Below are positions 43,636-52,518 of a stretch of DNA of 64,000 bases, piece after piece. The translations under genes and the position numbers were made by a program. The DNA lies in assembly GCA_965215755.1 (NCBI GenBank), contig OZ244119.1, positions 1,116,001 to 1,180,000 on the forward strand, given 5' to 3'. Position 1 is the first letter of the stretch, and each line of letters begins with the position of its first letter. Under the pieces are notes generated by a model. That model made no database searches. It saw only the letters and a list, made by a program, of their open reading frames with translations, and was not told the origin of the DNA. The DNA is from Tectiglobus sp965215755 (GTDB lineage: Bacteria > Pseudomonadota > Alphaproteobacteria > Rhizobiales > Hyphomicrobiaceae).

Positions 43636-43711
43636 CTGGTGTTCCTTTGGCTCCGACATTTGAATCCAGCCAAGCGGGAACGGGAATCAAATGTCGGAGC
43701 CGGAACACCAG
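43636..43711. repeat. Large nested palindrome II
   Basis: Outer arms CTGGTGTTCC (43636-43645) and GGAACACCAG (43702-43711), and inner arms GGCTCCGACATTTGA (43649-43663) and TCAAATGTCGGAGCC (43687-43701), are perfect, separated only by a TTT bulge. The stem totals 25 bp. It lies 13 bases after palindrome I. Confidence 0.88.
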
Positions 43712-43762
43712 TCGATTCCGGCTTTTCGGCTGTCGACATGCATTACGAAACGCCGGTGGGAT

Positions 43763-44692
43763 CTAGCTGGTTTGACCTCGCTTCGCCATGCGCGCACGCA
43801 CGGCTTCCCGGTAGGCGATATAGATGCCGCTAACGGCGATCACGGCGGCACCAATCCAAGTCCAGGTGTCAGGAAAGTCGCCGAAAATCGCGTACCCGAC
43901 CATGGCGGCCACAATCAGCTCGGCATAGAGATACGGGGAGACGACTGATGCCGGTGCCTGCTCCAATGCTTTGGCGACGAAGTACTGCATCAGGCCACCA
44001 AGGATTCCCACAAGTGCGAATAGTGCCCAATCCAACTGTGATTTTGGCCACTCAATGAAGAACGGTACGACGCAGGAGAGAACCAGAGCTGCAACCAGGC
44101 CGGTGTAAACAATGTTGGTTTCCGCAGAATCGCGATCCGACATCATGCGGGTTAGGATCTGATAGATGGCGAAGCAGCATGATGACAGGAATAGCAACGA
44201 TAGCCCAAGACCGGTTGCCTCGAATGTCGGTGTTTCCATGCCTGGCCGGATGATAATGAGCGCGCCGGCGAATCCGACAAATACGGCTAGCCAGCGACGA
44301 ATGCCGACCTGTTCCTTGAGTAGCCATGGCGACAAGGCCGTGACAATCAGTGGGGCTGTGAACATGATGGCCGACGCTGTCGCCAGTGCGACCGTCGAGA
44401 GGGCGGCGATATAGACACTATTCGACAGGAACATGATGCCGGAACGTGTCAGTTGGATTGATAGCTTGGCACTACGAAAGAGTTGCCAACCTCGTACCGG
44501 CCAGAAGATCAAGGTCATGAAGATCAGATGGCCTGTGAAGCGGGCCCAAACCACCTGCATCAATGGGTAGTCGACGGTCAGCGTCTTGGCTGTTGCATTC
44601 ATCACCGGCATCATCAGCACGGCGATGCACATGTACATGATGCCAGCCGCAGCGTTCTGGCGAAGACCGGAGGGCGGCTGTACTGGCTTCAT
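43763..44692 (-). CDS. EamA/DMT-family transporter
   Basis: A 309-residue inner-membrane protein of the drug/metabolite transporter superfamily, with ten helices in two EamA repeats (about 15-140 and 155-290). It shows MNATAKTL, VVWARFTGHL and the second-half YLYAELIVAAMVGY...GDFPDTWTWIGA. Start ATG 44692 (MKPVQPPSG); an upstream extension to 44764 is not family-like. It could export amino acids or metabolites. It sits alone after the palindromes. Confidence 0.9.
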   Translation of the reverse strand: MKPVQPPSGLRQNAAAGIMYMCIAVLMMPVMNATAKTLTVDYPLMQVVWARFTGHLIFMTLIFWPVRGWQLFRSAKLSIQLTRSGIMFLSNSVYIAALSTVALATASAIMFTAPLIVTALSPWLLKEQVGIRRWLAVFVGFAGALIIIRPGMETPTFEATGLGLSLLFLSSCCFAIYQILTRMMSDRDSAETNIVYTGLVAALVLSCVVPFFIEWPKSQLDWALFALVGILGGLMQYFVAKALEQAPASVVSPYLYAELIVAAMVGYAIFGDFPDTWTWIGAAVIAVSGIYIAYREAVRARMAKRGQTS

Positions 44693-44775
44693 GCGGTTTA
44701 AAGAACCTTGGTGACATGTGGAGCGAATGTCCCTGGCTAGGTGACGGAACGCCCGCAAGGACACCTCTTACGAGG

Positions 44776-45642
44776 TCAGGCAAAGAACTCCAACATCAAT
44801 TTCGCAAGTTGGTCTGGTTGTTCTTCCGGGACGAAGTGGCCGCACTCCGCAATGACATGACCGGTTACATTGTCCGCAACGCGGCGCATGCTGGCCTCGA
44901 CATCGCTTCCTCGCCCACGCCCATGCGGATAACTGACACCTCCCCCAACAGCCAAAACCGGCATTGGCAATCTGAAACCAGTTGCCAGCAGTTCAGCATT
45001 GACTTTGGCGTCCTCGGCGATGGCGCGGTAGAAATTGAACCCTGCTCTGAGTGCACCGGGTTGAGAGTACGTACGCACAAACTCATCCAATGCGGTGTCG
45101 TCAATGGCACCCGGCCGGTATGCGAAGGTCTGATAGAACCATTGCAAGTAGATGCGTTCGCGTCCTTGGACGAGTGCTTCGGGAAGATCGGGCGTGATGT
45201 GGAACTGATGGTGCCAGCGCTTGCCGCCTTCTGAGAATTCGCCGCCGTCGCCAGGAATAACGACGTCGATAATGGCGAGTTTTGTTATGGCATCAGGATG
45301 TGTGGAGGCGAGTGCAAAGGCGGTGGGTCCTCCCCAGTCATGGCCCGTTAAATGAAATGTCTTATGGCCGAGATGGTGATGAACCAGTTGCCAAATGTCG
45401 TTGGCCACGGTGCGCTTGTCGTACCCAGAAAGAGGGCGGGATGAGTCTCCGAGGCCCCGCAGATCGGGAGCGATCACCGTGAACTGTTTCGCCAATTTTG
45501 GGATCACATCACGCCATTCGTACCAGGTTTGTGGCCATCCATGCAGAAGGACCAGCGGCGGGCCTGATCCCGCCGTCACATAATGCAGCATAACCTCGCC
45601 CACTTCCGCGTAGTGATGCTGGACAATATCTAATTCGCTCAT
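44776..45642 (-). CDS. Alpha/beta hydrolase (epoxide hydrolase/haloacetate dehalogenase type)
   Basis: A 288-residue alpha/beta hydrolase. The oxyanion segment VLLHGWPQTWYEWRDV, the nucleophile Asp in LTGHDWGGPTA and the catalytic His in ECGHFVPEE, together with the cap domain, match epoxide hydrolases and fluoroacetate dehalogenases, which form an aspartyl ester intermediate. ATG 45642 is preferred over 45699. It is divergent from the PhyH gene. Substrate unknown. Confidence 0.9.
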   Translation of the reverse strand: MSELDIVQHHYAEVGEVMLHYVTAGSGPPLVLLHGWPQTWYEWRDVIPKLAKQFTVIAPDLRGLGDSSRPLSGYDKRTVANDIWQLVHHHLGHKTFHLTGHDWGGPTAFALASTHPDAITKLAIIDVVIPGDGGEFSEGGKRWHHQFHITPDLPEALVQGRERIYLQWFYQTFAYRPGAIDDTALDEFVRTYSQPGALRAGFNFYRAIAEDAKVNAELLATGFRLPMPVLAVGGGVSYPHGRGRGSDVEASMRRVADNVTGHVIAECGHFVPEEQPDQLAKLMLEFFA

Positions 45643-45913
45643 GTTCGTACCTGTTTCGGTCCGTTGTGACCGCTCACAACCCGTCTCGCAGCTCCGCAAT
45701 GGATGGAGACATGCGCCTTTGCTTGGATTAAGTCATTCCAAGCTAAATTGCGACGGCTCAGTGTGTCGACTTGCCGAAATGTTCGCAAGGCAGAGGAATC
45801 CTGCATCACGCAGCGGATGCTTACATAAGGCATTTCCAGTCGTTGCTCGCCAATCTGGCAAACGTCATGATAGCTTTTCTGAGACCCAGACTGAGAGCGA
45901 GGGAGTGGACACC

Positions 45914-47095
45914 ATGGCTATGCAAGACCTACACAGGCAATCGTCATCAAGCGGTGCTTACGGTTACCGCCCGGATCATGCAGAGCTCGAAGCCTATATG
46001 CGAGAAGGGGAGGCACGGGCTTACGCCCTCGGCAATCGCGGGCCTATTCGGTTCGGTGCTGACGGTAAACTCGATCAGGATATTGTCGATTCGTACTGGC
46101 GGCATGGGTTCTATATTTTCGAAAACGTTATCGGGACGGAGGAGCTCGCCGATCTTGAGCGCGACGTGAAAAACATCATTGATCGATTGCCGACAGAAGA
46201 GGGATCGCTTGTCGATTCACACGGCCGCCCGGCCCTGGCTATCGGTTGCACGGCGCCGACACTGTTCTGGTCAAAGCCGCTTGGTGATCCAATGGGTGGT
46301 ACAAAGCAAGCGGCTGGGCGTCATGAAATCAAGATGATCGAGCCGACTGCAGCGGACGATGCTCCGAAGCAGATTGTTTATCTCATCCTGGGCTCGCTGC
46401 AATTCTCTGATGCCTGCGTCGTGACCTATGGACATCCGGAATTGCTCGCGGTCGCCGAGGCAATCAACGGGGAGGATTTCGTTCCTTATACCGATGCGTT
46501 GTTCATCAAGGAACCTGGTCGCGGTGCTGCGGTTTCCTGGCATCAGGATGGGACGACGCATTGGGATAGTGAAATTTGGGATGAAGGCTGCCATGGCTTC
46601 AACTTCATGGCTCAGGTCTATGGTAGCACACCAGAGAACGGGGTCTGGGTTGTTCCAGGAACGCATAAACTCGGCAAGATCGACATCAAGAAGATGGTCG
46701 CGGATGCTGGCACCGAACGATTGCCGAATGCAGTGCCGATCGTCTGCAAGCCCGGCGATGTCGCTATGTCAAACCGCCAGACACTTCATGGGTCATTTCC
46801 TAACACCAGTCCGAATTGGCGCGTGACGGTCAATATGGGCTTTCACCGGCGTTCGAGTGTGTTCGGTGTGCAAACGAAAAGCGGGATCGCGGCAGCTGGC
46901 GCCTATTATGATGATCAACGTATCAAGGCGCGTTCCCGCGTTGTCGGTTACGGGATTGACGCACGCCGTCAACGGTTCCCGAGCGAAAAACCCTTTGTCT
47001 ATAAGCCCCATGAAAAGGCTGGCGAGAAGTATGTTTGGGACGATGCGGCGAAGGTGACGTTACACGACTACAATCTGCTCGATCTGGGGCTGTAG
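45914..47095 (+). CDS. Phytanoyl-CoA dioxygenase (PhyH) family protein
   Basis: A 393-residue Fe(II)/2-oxoglutarate oxygenase. The metal-binding triad is H-x-D in SWHQDGTTHW and the distal His in TLHGSFPN; the arginine in NWRVTVNMGFH would bind 2-oxoglutarate. Upstream the block YWRHGFYIFENVIG is the usual PhyH start. The ATG at 45914 follows GAGGGAG. Longer than many PhyH proteins; the N-terminal ~60 residues are extra. Substrate could be a lipid, alkaloid or small hydroxylatable compound. Confidence 0.9.
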   Translation: MAMQDLHRQSSSSGAYGYRPDHAELEAYMREGEARAYALGNRGPIRFGADGKLDQDIVDSYWRHGFYIFENVIGTEELADLERDVKNIIDRLPTEEGSLVDSHGRPALAIGCTAPTLFWSKPLGDPMGGTKQAAGRHEIKMIEPTAADDAPKQIVYLILGSLQFSDACVVTYGHPELLAVAEAINGEDFVPYTDALFIKEPGRGAAVSWHQDGTTHWDSEIWDEGCHGFNFMAQVYGSTPENGVWVVPGTHKLGKIDIKKMVADAGTERLPNAVPIVCKPGDVAMSNRQTLHGSFPNTSPNWRVTVNMGFHRRSSVFGVQTKSGIAAAGAYYDDQRIKARSRVVGYGIDARRQRFPSEKPFVYKPHEKAGEKYVWDDAAKVTLHDYNLLDLGL

Positions 47096-47157
47096 GAGCC
47101 GCGTGCGAGAAACCAGGCCTTGGAACGCCAGTAAAGCTGAATGTGTTCTGCTGACGA

Positions 47158-47628
47158 TCAGTTCTGATCTTCCGGCAGAACGGGTAGCGGGTGGATTTCA
47201 ACGCCTTCTTCGAGCAGCTCTTTCACATCACTCGCAGAGGCCTCACCGTAGATGCCCTTCTCTTCAGCCTCCTTGTAGTGGATTTTGCGGGCTTCTTCAG
47301 CAAAGCGTGGGCCGACGTACTCGGAGTTTTCTTCGACTACCTTACGCAATTTGCGCATAGCGGTCATGATTTCCTGCTGCGCTTCAGCCACCTTTGGATC
47401 GACTGGCGCAGTCGTCTTATTGGGCTTCTTTGCCGGGACTGGCAGATCTGTCTTTTTGTTGCCTTTGACCCCAACGTTTGGCGCCATAATCGCTTTTGAA
47501 ACCTTGGTCGAGCCGCACTCAGGACATGTCACCAACTTGCGCTTCACCTGCTTTTCATAGGCAGCGCTGTTGTTGAACCAGGCTTCAAAGCTATGGTCTT
47601 TGTCACACTGAAGCTGATAGCGAATCAT
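47158..47628 (-). CDS. DUF1178-family protein
   Basis: A 156-residue cytoplasmic protein with the DUF1178 start MIRYQLQCDKDHSFEAWF and a CPEC motif (VTCPECGSTKVSKAIMAP), which with the N-terminal Cys may bind zinc. The central lysine-rich linker is disordered; the tail ARKIHYKEAEEKGIYGEAS is the conserved end. It is the last gene of the grxC-nit-DUF1178 set common in Alphaproteobacteria. Function unknown. Confidence 0.92.
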   Translation of the reverse strand: MIRYQLQCDKDHSFEAWFNNSAAYEKQVKRKLVTCPECGSTKVSKAIMAPNVGVKGNKKTDLPVPAKKPNKTTAPVDPKVAEAQQEIMTAMRKLRKVVEENSEYVGPRFAEEARKIHYKEAEEKGIYGEASASDVKELLEEGVEIHPLPVLPEDQN

Positions 47629-47677
47629 AATTTGCGATTGTCTCTTGTGCGTCTTACCAAATTGTTGCCGACACGCG

Positions 47678-48517
47678 TTAGGCGTGGGTGACGTCAAATG
47701 GCCTGTCATTCGTGAGTGACGGGACCCTGGCGCGCGCTTTGGCAACCTCTTCCACATCTATATCGGCATAAATGACCGTTTTTTGAAGACCATCCGCCTC
47801 CGCCAGAATTTCGCCCCATGGCGCAATTGCCACACTGTGGCCGTAGGACTTCCGTCCTGACTCATGCTCGCCGGCCTGAGCTGCCGCCAAGACGAAGCAC
47901 TGCGCCTCGATTGCTCGGGCACGGAGCAGCGTCAGCCAGTGGCCGGCTTCTCCAGTCGGCACTGTGAACGCTGACGGGACCGCGAGGATCTCAGCACCAG
48001 ACTTGGCGAGCTGACGATAAAGCGCGGGAAAGCGCATGTCATAGCAGATAGTGATGCCGAGCTTGCCCCAGGGCAGATCAGCCAGGACCGCGCGGTCACC
48101 AGCATCGTAGCGGCGGCTTTCGTTGAAGCGATTTGCGCCATCAACGTCGACATCGAACATATGTATCTTGTCGTAGCGGGCCTTGATCTGGCCGTCCGGT
48201 GCGAAAAGAAATGCTCTGTTCGCAAGCTTTTCGTCTGTCTTTCTGACAGCCATAGATCCGATGTGCAGCCAAACATCGAGTTCGTTCGCTAATGACGAAA
48301 ACGCAGATGTGGCACGATTGGAGTGATCATCCGGCTCTGATTTGGCGATCTGGTCCGCCCCACGCGCCTCGATGACGTTTGTAACTTCGGGTGTCTGGAT
48401 GTACGTGGCGCCATTGGCCGCCGCCTCGCGGATCTGTTCCGAGACGTCGCTTATATTGCGGTCAACGTCACAGCTCGTGCATGTCTGAACAAGTGCAGCG
48501 CGAAACTGTTGGGTCAT
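47678..48517 (-). CDS. Nitrilase-superfamily carbon-nitrogen hydrolase (Nit2-like)
   Basis: A 279-residue hydrolase with the Glu-Lys-Cys triad: E in IQTPEVTN, K in RYDKIHMFD and C in ITICYDMRFP. Nit1/Nit2-type enzymes deaminate deaminated glutathione or omega-amides. It lies 2 bases after grxC stop and upstream of the DUF1178 gene, the usual alphaproteobacterial order, which fits a glutathione-repair role. Confidence 0.93.
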   Translation of the reverse strand: MTQQFRAALVQTCTSCDVDRNISDVSEQIREAAANGATYIQTPEVTNVIEARGADQIAKSEPDDHSNRATSAFSSLANELDVWLHIGSMAVRKTDEKLANRAFLFAPDGQIKARYDKIHMFDVDVDGANRFNESRRYDAGDRAVLADLPWGKLGITICYDMRFPALYRQLAKSGAEILAVPSAFTVPTGEAGHWLTLLRARAIEAQCFVLAAAQAGEHESGRKSYGHSVAIAPWGEILAEADGLQKTVIYADIDVEEVAKARARVPSLTNDRPFDVTHA

Positions 48518-48519
48518 TG

Positions 48520-48777
48520 TCAGGCTGCCAACATGGGATCGAGGCGGCCATCCTTGTCGAGAGCGTACAACTCATCACAGCCGCCGACGTGCGTTTCATC
48601 AATGAATATCTGAGGAACGGTGTGGCAGCCGCCAGCGCGCTCTTGCATCTCTGCACGCTTGGTTGAGCTCATCCCGATATTGATTTCCTCGAATTCGGCA
48701 CCCTTCTGCTTCAACAGGCGCTTTGCCATGACGCAGTAAGGGCACAGCATTGTCGTGTAAATCGTGATCTTCGGCAT
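48520..48777 (-). CDS. grxC: Glutaredoxin 3
   Basis: An 85-residue dithiol glutaredoxin. The active site is CPYC in TTMLCPYCVMAK, and the glutathione-binding TVPQIFID and GGCDELYALD segments are present. Both redox cysteines are standard TGC codons, so unlike the two selenoproteins this redox gene does not use selenocysteine. ATG 48777; it shares a transcript with the nitrilase gene. Confidence 0.96.
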   Translation of the reverse strand: MPKITIYTTMLCPYCVMAKRLLKQKGAEFEEINIGMSSTKRAEMQERAGGCHTVPQIFIDETHVGGCDELYALDKDGRLDPMLAA

Positions 48778-48940
48778 GTTCAGGTGTGGTCCAGATAAAT
48801 GCGCTACGCATGGATATAGGTGCACAACGCAGATATTCCAGCACAGGATTTCAGGGTTGGCTAGCCCGAATTGGCGGCTGCAAGGTTAATGGGTTGAAAA
48901 TGGGCCAGCCAAAACATCGCAGGCTTCACGCCACTCCCAC

Positions 48941-49732
48941 TCACAATACGATTTGTGATTCACTCGTGACTAAAGCGAGCGCAACCACGTCAACGCGACG
49001 GGCTCCAGCCTGCTTCAAGGTGTGGGCGCAGGATTCGATGGTCGTACCAGTTGTAATGACATCGTCGAGCAGCAGTATATTGCGGCCGTCAATTGCGGCT
49101 CTCTTTTTGCCCGGGACATCGAACGCGCCACGGAGATTCTGTCGGCGCTGGTCCCGCGTAAGACCAACCTGCGATAGCGTGTTTTTTCGCCGAACCAAAA
49201 CTTGCGGTTCATATCTGAGGCCCGTTTCGCGGGCGAGGTCCTTGGCCAAAAGTGCAGCCTGGTTGAAGCGCCGCGCACGGAGCTTCTGGCGACTCAGCGG
49301 CACTGGAATAATGAGGTCGCAGCCCATGATGAGCTCTTCTGCTGCAGTGTTCAGCCATCTCGTAAAGGCGTGTCGAGGAGCCTGTTGATCGCCATATTTA
49401 TACATGTGGATCAACTTGCGCATTGTACCGGTATAGTGGGCCACTACTCTGGCACGATCATACTTTGGTGGGTTGGCGGCTGCCGCAGCGGATATGATCG
49501 GCCCGCCGCCCGGATCGAACGGCAGCGGTATTCCGAGTCGATCACATACAGGCGGGACGATAAAGTGGATTTCCCGCCAGCAACCGGCACAGACGGCGTT
49601 GTGTTGTGCGAGCGGTTGGCGGCAGCTCAAACAGAGGGGCGGGACGAAAAAGTCTGCGACCCTTGAGAGGATGAGCCGGCTGATGCCTAAGATGTTTTGC
49701 GCTCTGGTCGTCTCGCGATGGACATCCGTCAT
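48941..49732 (-). CDS. ComF-family phosphoribosyltransferase-like protein
   Basis: A 263-residue protein with an N-terminal zinc ribbon (CLSC and CAGC) and a C-terminal PRPP-binding motif LLLDDVITTGTT. ComF proteins are linked to DNA uptake and recombination; in Gram-negatives the role is unclear. It starts 18 bases after the hydrolase stop at 49751, so it may be co-transcribed with the preceding two genes. In many Alphaproteobacteria it faces the SAM methyltransferase directly; here four catabolic genes separate them. Confidence 0.93.
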   Translation of the reverse strand: MTDVHRETTRAQNILGISRLILSRVADFFVPPLCLSCRQPLAQHNAVCAGCWREIHFIVPPVCDRLGIPLPFDPGGGPIISAAAAANPPKYDRARVVAHYTGTMRKLIHMYKYGDQQAPRHAFTRWLNTAAEELIMGCDLIIPVPLSRQKLRARRFNQAALLAKDLARETGLRYEPQVLVRRKNTLSQVGLTRDQRRQNLRGAFDVPGKKRAAIDGRNILLLDDVITTGTTIESCAHTLKQAGARRVDVVALALVTSESQIVL

Positions 49733-49750
49733 GACGCTTTGTCCGTCGTT

Positions 49751-50563
49751 TTACGCCTCAATCATCTGATCGAGATTTTGGCGTAGCAGAGGGTTGAATT
49801 GCTCCGGCACCTCGACATTCGAAAAGTGATGTTGGTCAGGTATCACGCTCAGCTTCGAACCTCGAATTCGTTCATGGATGTCGTTGGACCGCTCGACGGG
49901 TGTGACGGGGTCTGCACCTGCAGCGATGACGTGTGTGGGGCAGGAGATCTGGTTGAGGCGGTCGCGGTAAGCGAGGTCGGCTACCGCGGATGTTCCGCCG
50001 AGATAGCCTGCAACTTGAGTGCGGATGAAGACGTCCCGCACGGCATGATAACCAGTTGGCTTGGAGTCAACGTAGCTGTCTGTAAACCAGAGGCGGTCGG
50101 TCATATCCCAGACCGGCTCCATGCCACTTTCACGAACTACGGCCTGGCGTTCAGCGACCCAACCCCGATACCAAGCGTCAGACTGAGAGGTCGTGTTGCA
50201 GAGCGTGAGTGACTTTATGCGGGACTGGTAGTTGATCCCTAAACCCTGCCCGATCATGCCGCCGGTTGAGATACCAATCCAATGGACAGCCGGTATGTTC
50301 AGTGCGTCGAGCAAGCCAATCGCATCGGCCTCGAATTGCACGAGCGTATATGGCCCGTCTGGAGCGTCAGTATCTCCGTGTCCGCGCCAGTCATACCTCA
50401 GCAAGCGATATTTGTCCGCCAATGCTTCGACCTGCGGGTCCCAGATACGATGGCTGGTTCCCATGGCATGTGCCATCATGACGATCGGGCCATGACTGTG
50501 CCCATCCCATCGGTAGGCCATGTCGATATCGCCGACGCGGATCTTCTCAACACTGCTCGTCAT
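49751..50563 (-). CDS. Alpha/beta hydrolase, 3-oxoadipate enol-lactonase-like
   Basis: A 270-residue hydrolase. The nucleophile Ser is in IGISTGGMIGQGL, with VMMAHAMGTSHRIWDP as oxyanion loop and PDQHHFSNVEVPEQF as His region. It resembles PcaD/3-oxoadipate enol-lactonases, but no other pca genes are adjacent. ATG 50563, 2 bases after the oxidoreductase stop; the pair is translated together. A paralog lies at 51660-52460. Confidence 0.87.
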   Translation of the reverse strand: MTSSVEKIRVGDIDMAYRWDGHSHGPIVMMAHAMGTSHRIWDPQVEALADKYRLLRYDWRGHGDTDAPDGPYTLVQFEADAIGLLDALNIPAVHWIGISTGGMIGQGLGINYQSRIKSLTLCNTTSQSDAWYRGWVAERQAVVRESGMEPVWDMTDRLWFTDSYVDSKPTGYHAVRDVFIRTQVAGYLGGTSAVADLAYRDRLNQISCPTHVIAAGADPVTPVERSNDIHERIRGSKLSVIPDQHHFSNVEVPEQFNPLLRQNLDQMIEA

Positions 50564-50565
50564 GA

Positions 50566-51612
50566 TCAAGACCTGCTTTTGCTGGAGGTTGGGTCGGCGT
50601 AGCGCACCAAAACTTTTCCGGTGAATTTTCCTGCCAACATATCGTGTAGCGCTTGTGGGCTTCGTTCGAAACCATCCACGACGTTGTCGACCGACTTGAT
50701 CAATCCACGTTTGCATAAGTCCATCATGCGTTCGCGGGAGGCCGCCCATTCTCGCGGATAGGAGTATCGTGAGAAGCACTGGATGGAAGCCTCGCGCGCC
50801 CATAGCTGCCGCATGTTGACGTAGTCGAGATCGGGGCGATCACTATTGTTCGAAGCTGTGCGCCCGACGATCAAAACGCGCGCGTACTTTGAGAGGTTGT
50901 TGAAAACGGCATCTGCAATCTTGCCGCCGACGGTATCGAAAAACAGGTCGCAGCCATTGGGAAGAGCAAAGCCAAGTTCACGATCGAAGGAGGGGCTTTT
51001 GTGGTCGATGCATTCATCGGCACCGAGTTGCTCGACGACGTGGCTGCATTTAGCTTCACCGCCTGCAATTCCGACGACGCGCATGCCAGCTAACTTGCCG
51101 ATTTGGACCGCATAGGAGCCCACCGACCCGGCTGCCGAGGTCACCACCATTGTCTGGCCTGGCATCGGCTGAGAAAACATATCAAGTGCGCAGTAAGCCG
51201 TTAGTCCGGGTGAACTGAGAGCAGTTAGCCAGAGACGGCCGGCAAAATCACCGGTTGCAGGGAGTAACTGCGATGGTGATGCGACGGCATACTGTTGCCA
51301 ACCAAGGCGGCCGGTAACGCGTGTCCCCACTTTGAATGCGTCATCGACACTGTCGCCAGCCTCAATGACTTCGCCTAGGACGTCACAATCGATCACCTCT
51401 CCGATTTCGAAGGGTTTGGTATAGTTTTTGAAGTCCTTGAGGCGCTGTCCCTGCCATGGCGATAGTGCTGCCATCAGAACACGAACACGGACCTGCTGCG
51501 GCGTGATTGCCGGATGGTCGGCTGCCTCGATTTCGAAGTGTTCCGGAGTTGGTAGATCTATCGGGCGTGACTTGAGGACAAACCGTTGATTGAATTCTTG
51601 TAGCGTTTGCAT
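50566..51612 (-). CDS. Zinc-independent MDR-family NADP oxidoreductase
   Basis: A 348-residue medium-chain dehydrogenase/reductase of the leukotriene B4 12-hydroxydehydrogenase/curcumin reductase subgroup. The cofactor loop SAAGSVGSYAVQIGKLAG and the family blocks GLTAYCALDMF and FDTVGGKI are present; zinc-binding cysteines are absent. Such enzymes reduce alpha,beta-unsaturated ketones with NADPH. ATG 51612 is preferred. It overlaps its operon with the hydrolase. Confidence 0.92.
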   Translation of the reverse strand: MQTLQEFNQRFVLKSRPIDLPTPEHFEIEAADHPAITPQQVRVRVLMAALSPWQGQRLKDFKNYTKPFEIGEVIDCDVLGEVIEAGDSVDDAFKVGTRVTGRLGWQQYAVASPSQLLPATGDFAGRLWLTALSSPGLTAYCALDMFSQPMPGQTMVVTSAAGSVGSYAVQIGKLAGMRVVGIAGGEAKCSHVVEQLGADECIDHKSPSFDRELGFALPNGCDLFFDTVGGKIADAVFNNLSKYARVLIVGRTASNNSDRPDLDYVNMRQLWAREASIQCFSRYSYPREWAASRERMMDLCKRGLIKSVDNVVDGFERSPQALHDMLAGKFTGKVLVRYADPTSSKSRS

Positions 51613-51659
51613 GTAACTCTCGATCGTCTGGTTGGGAAAAAGTATGAAAGAGAATTGCC

Positions 51660-52460
51660 ATGGGCACAATCCGCTTTGCCGAACTCGGAGATATCACCAT
51701 GGCGTACACATTGGAGGGGCCAGAGTCGGCTCCGGTGGTTTGTCTCAATCATTGCTTCTGTGCCGACCATCGATTCTGGGATGCGCATTTGCCGGCATTC
51801 AATGGGTTTCGGGTCTTGCGGTACGACACACGCGGACATGGGCAGTCCAGTGCGCCACTCGGGCCCTACAACCTATCTATGCTCTCCGGTGACACAGCTC
51901 GCCTGCTTGAGAATCTCGAGATTTCGCAGGTGCATTTCGTCGGTGTCTCAATGGGCGGCATGATCGGGCAGACGCTGGCGTTGGAGTATCCTGAAAAGAT
52001 TGCATCGTTGTCACTCGTCAATACAACGCCGGAATATAGCGATGCGCAGAAGATCCTATGGCGGGAGCGCGCCGAAGTTGTTCTCGATCAAGGGATCGGC
52101 GCCGTGCAAGCGGCTTTGATGAGCCGATGGTTCACTGATGAGGCTATCGCCAGCAATCACCCGGGCTATCGATATATGAATGATGTTGTGAGCCAGTTCC
52201 GACCCGAGAGTTTCGATGCTGTAACGGCAGCGATGTGTGAGTTAAATACGACGGCGCGTCTGAAGAACATTCGTGCGCCGGCCATGGTTGTTGCTGCGCC
52301 AGATGATCCAGGCGTTCCACCCGAGCTGTCGGAGACCCTTGCCCGTGAAATCCCAACAGCAACGTTGCACTGGCTTACGCCGGCACGGCACCTTGCAACG
52401 CTTGAGCATGTCGGCACGTTCAACGGGTGGATGCGGGACTTTCTCAACGAGGTTGCCTGA
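51660..52460 (+). CDS. Alpha/beta hydrolase, 3-oxoadipate enol-lactonase-like
   Basis: A 266-residue hydrolase related to the one at 49751-50563. The oxyanion loop is VVCLNHCFCADHRFWDA, the nucleophile Ser is in VGVSMGGMIGQTLAL and the His in PARHLATLEH. PcaD-like by domain, but its true substrate is unknown. It is divergent from the MDR gene (47 bases between starts) and followed by a CoA transferase, suggesting the four genes form one catabolic block with opposite transcripts. Confidence 0.88.
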   Translation: MGTIRFAELGDITMAYTLEGPESAPVVCLNHCFCADHRFWDAHLPAFNGFRVLRYDTRGHGQSSAPLGPYNLSMLSGDTARLLENLEISQVHFVGVSMGGMIGQTLALEYPEKIASLSLVNTTPEYSDAQKILWRERAEVVLDQGIGAVQAALMSRWFTDEAIASNHPGYRYMNDVVSQFRPESFDAVTAAMCELNTTARLKNIRAPAMVVAAPDDPGVPPELSETLAREIPTATLHWLTPARHLATLEHVGTFNGWMRDFLNEVA

Positions 52461-52518
52461 GTAGGCGATTTTCCACGAACTGCTAGTTGCAAAATCTTGT
52501 TTGTTGGGAGTGCTTCGT

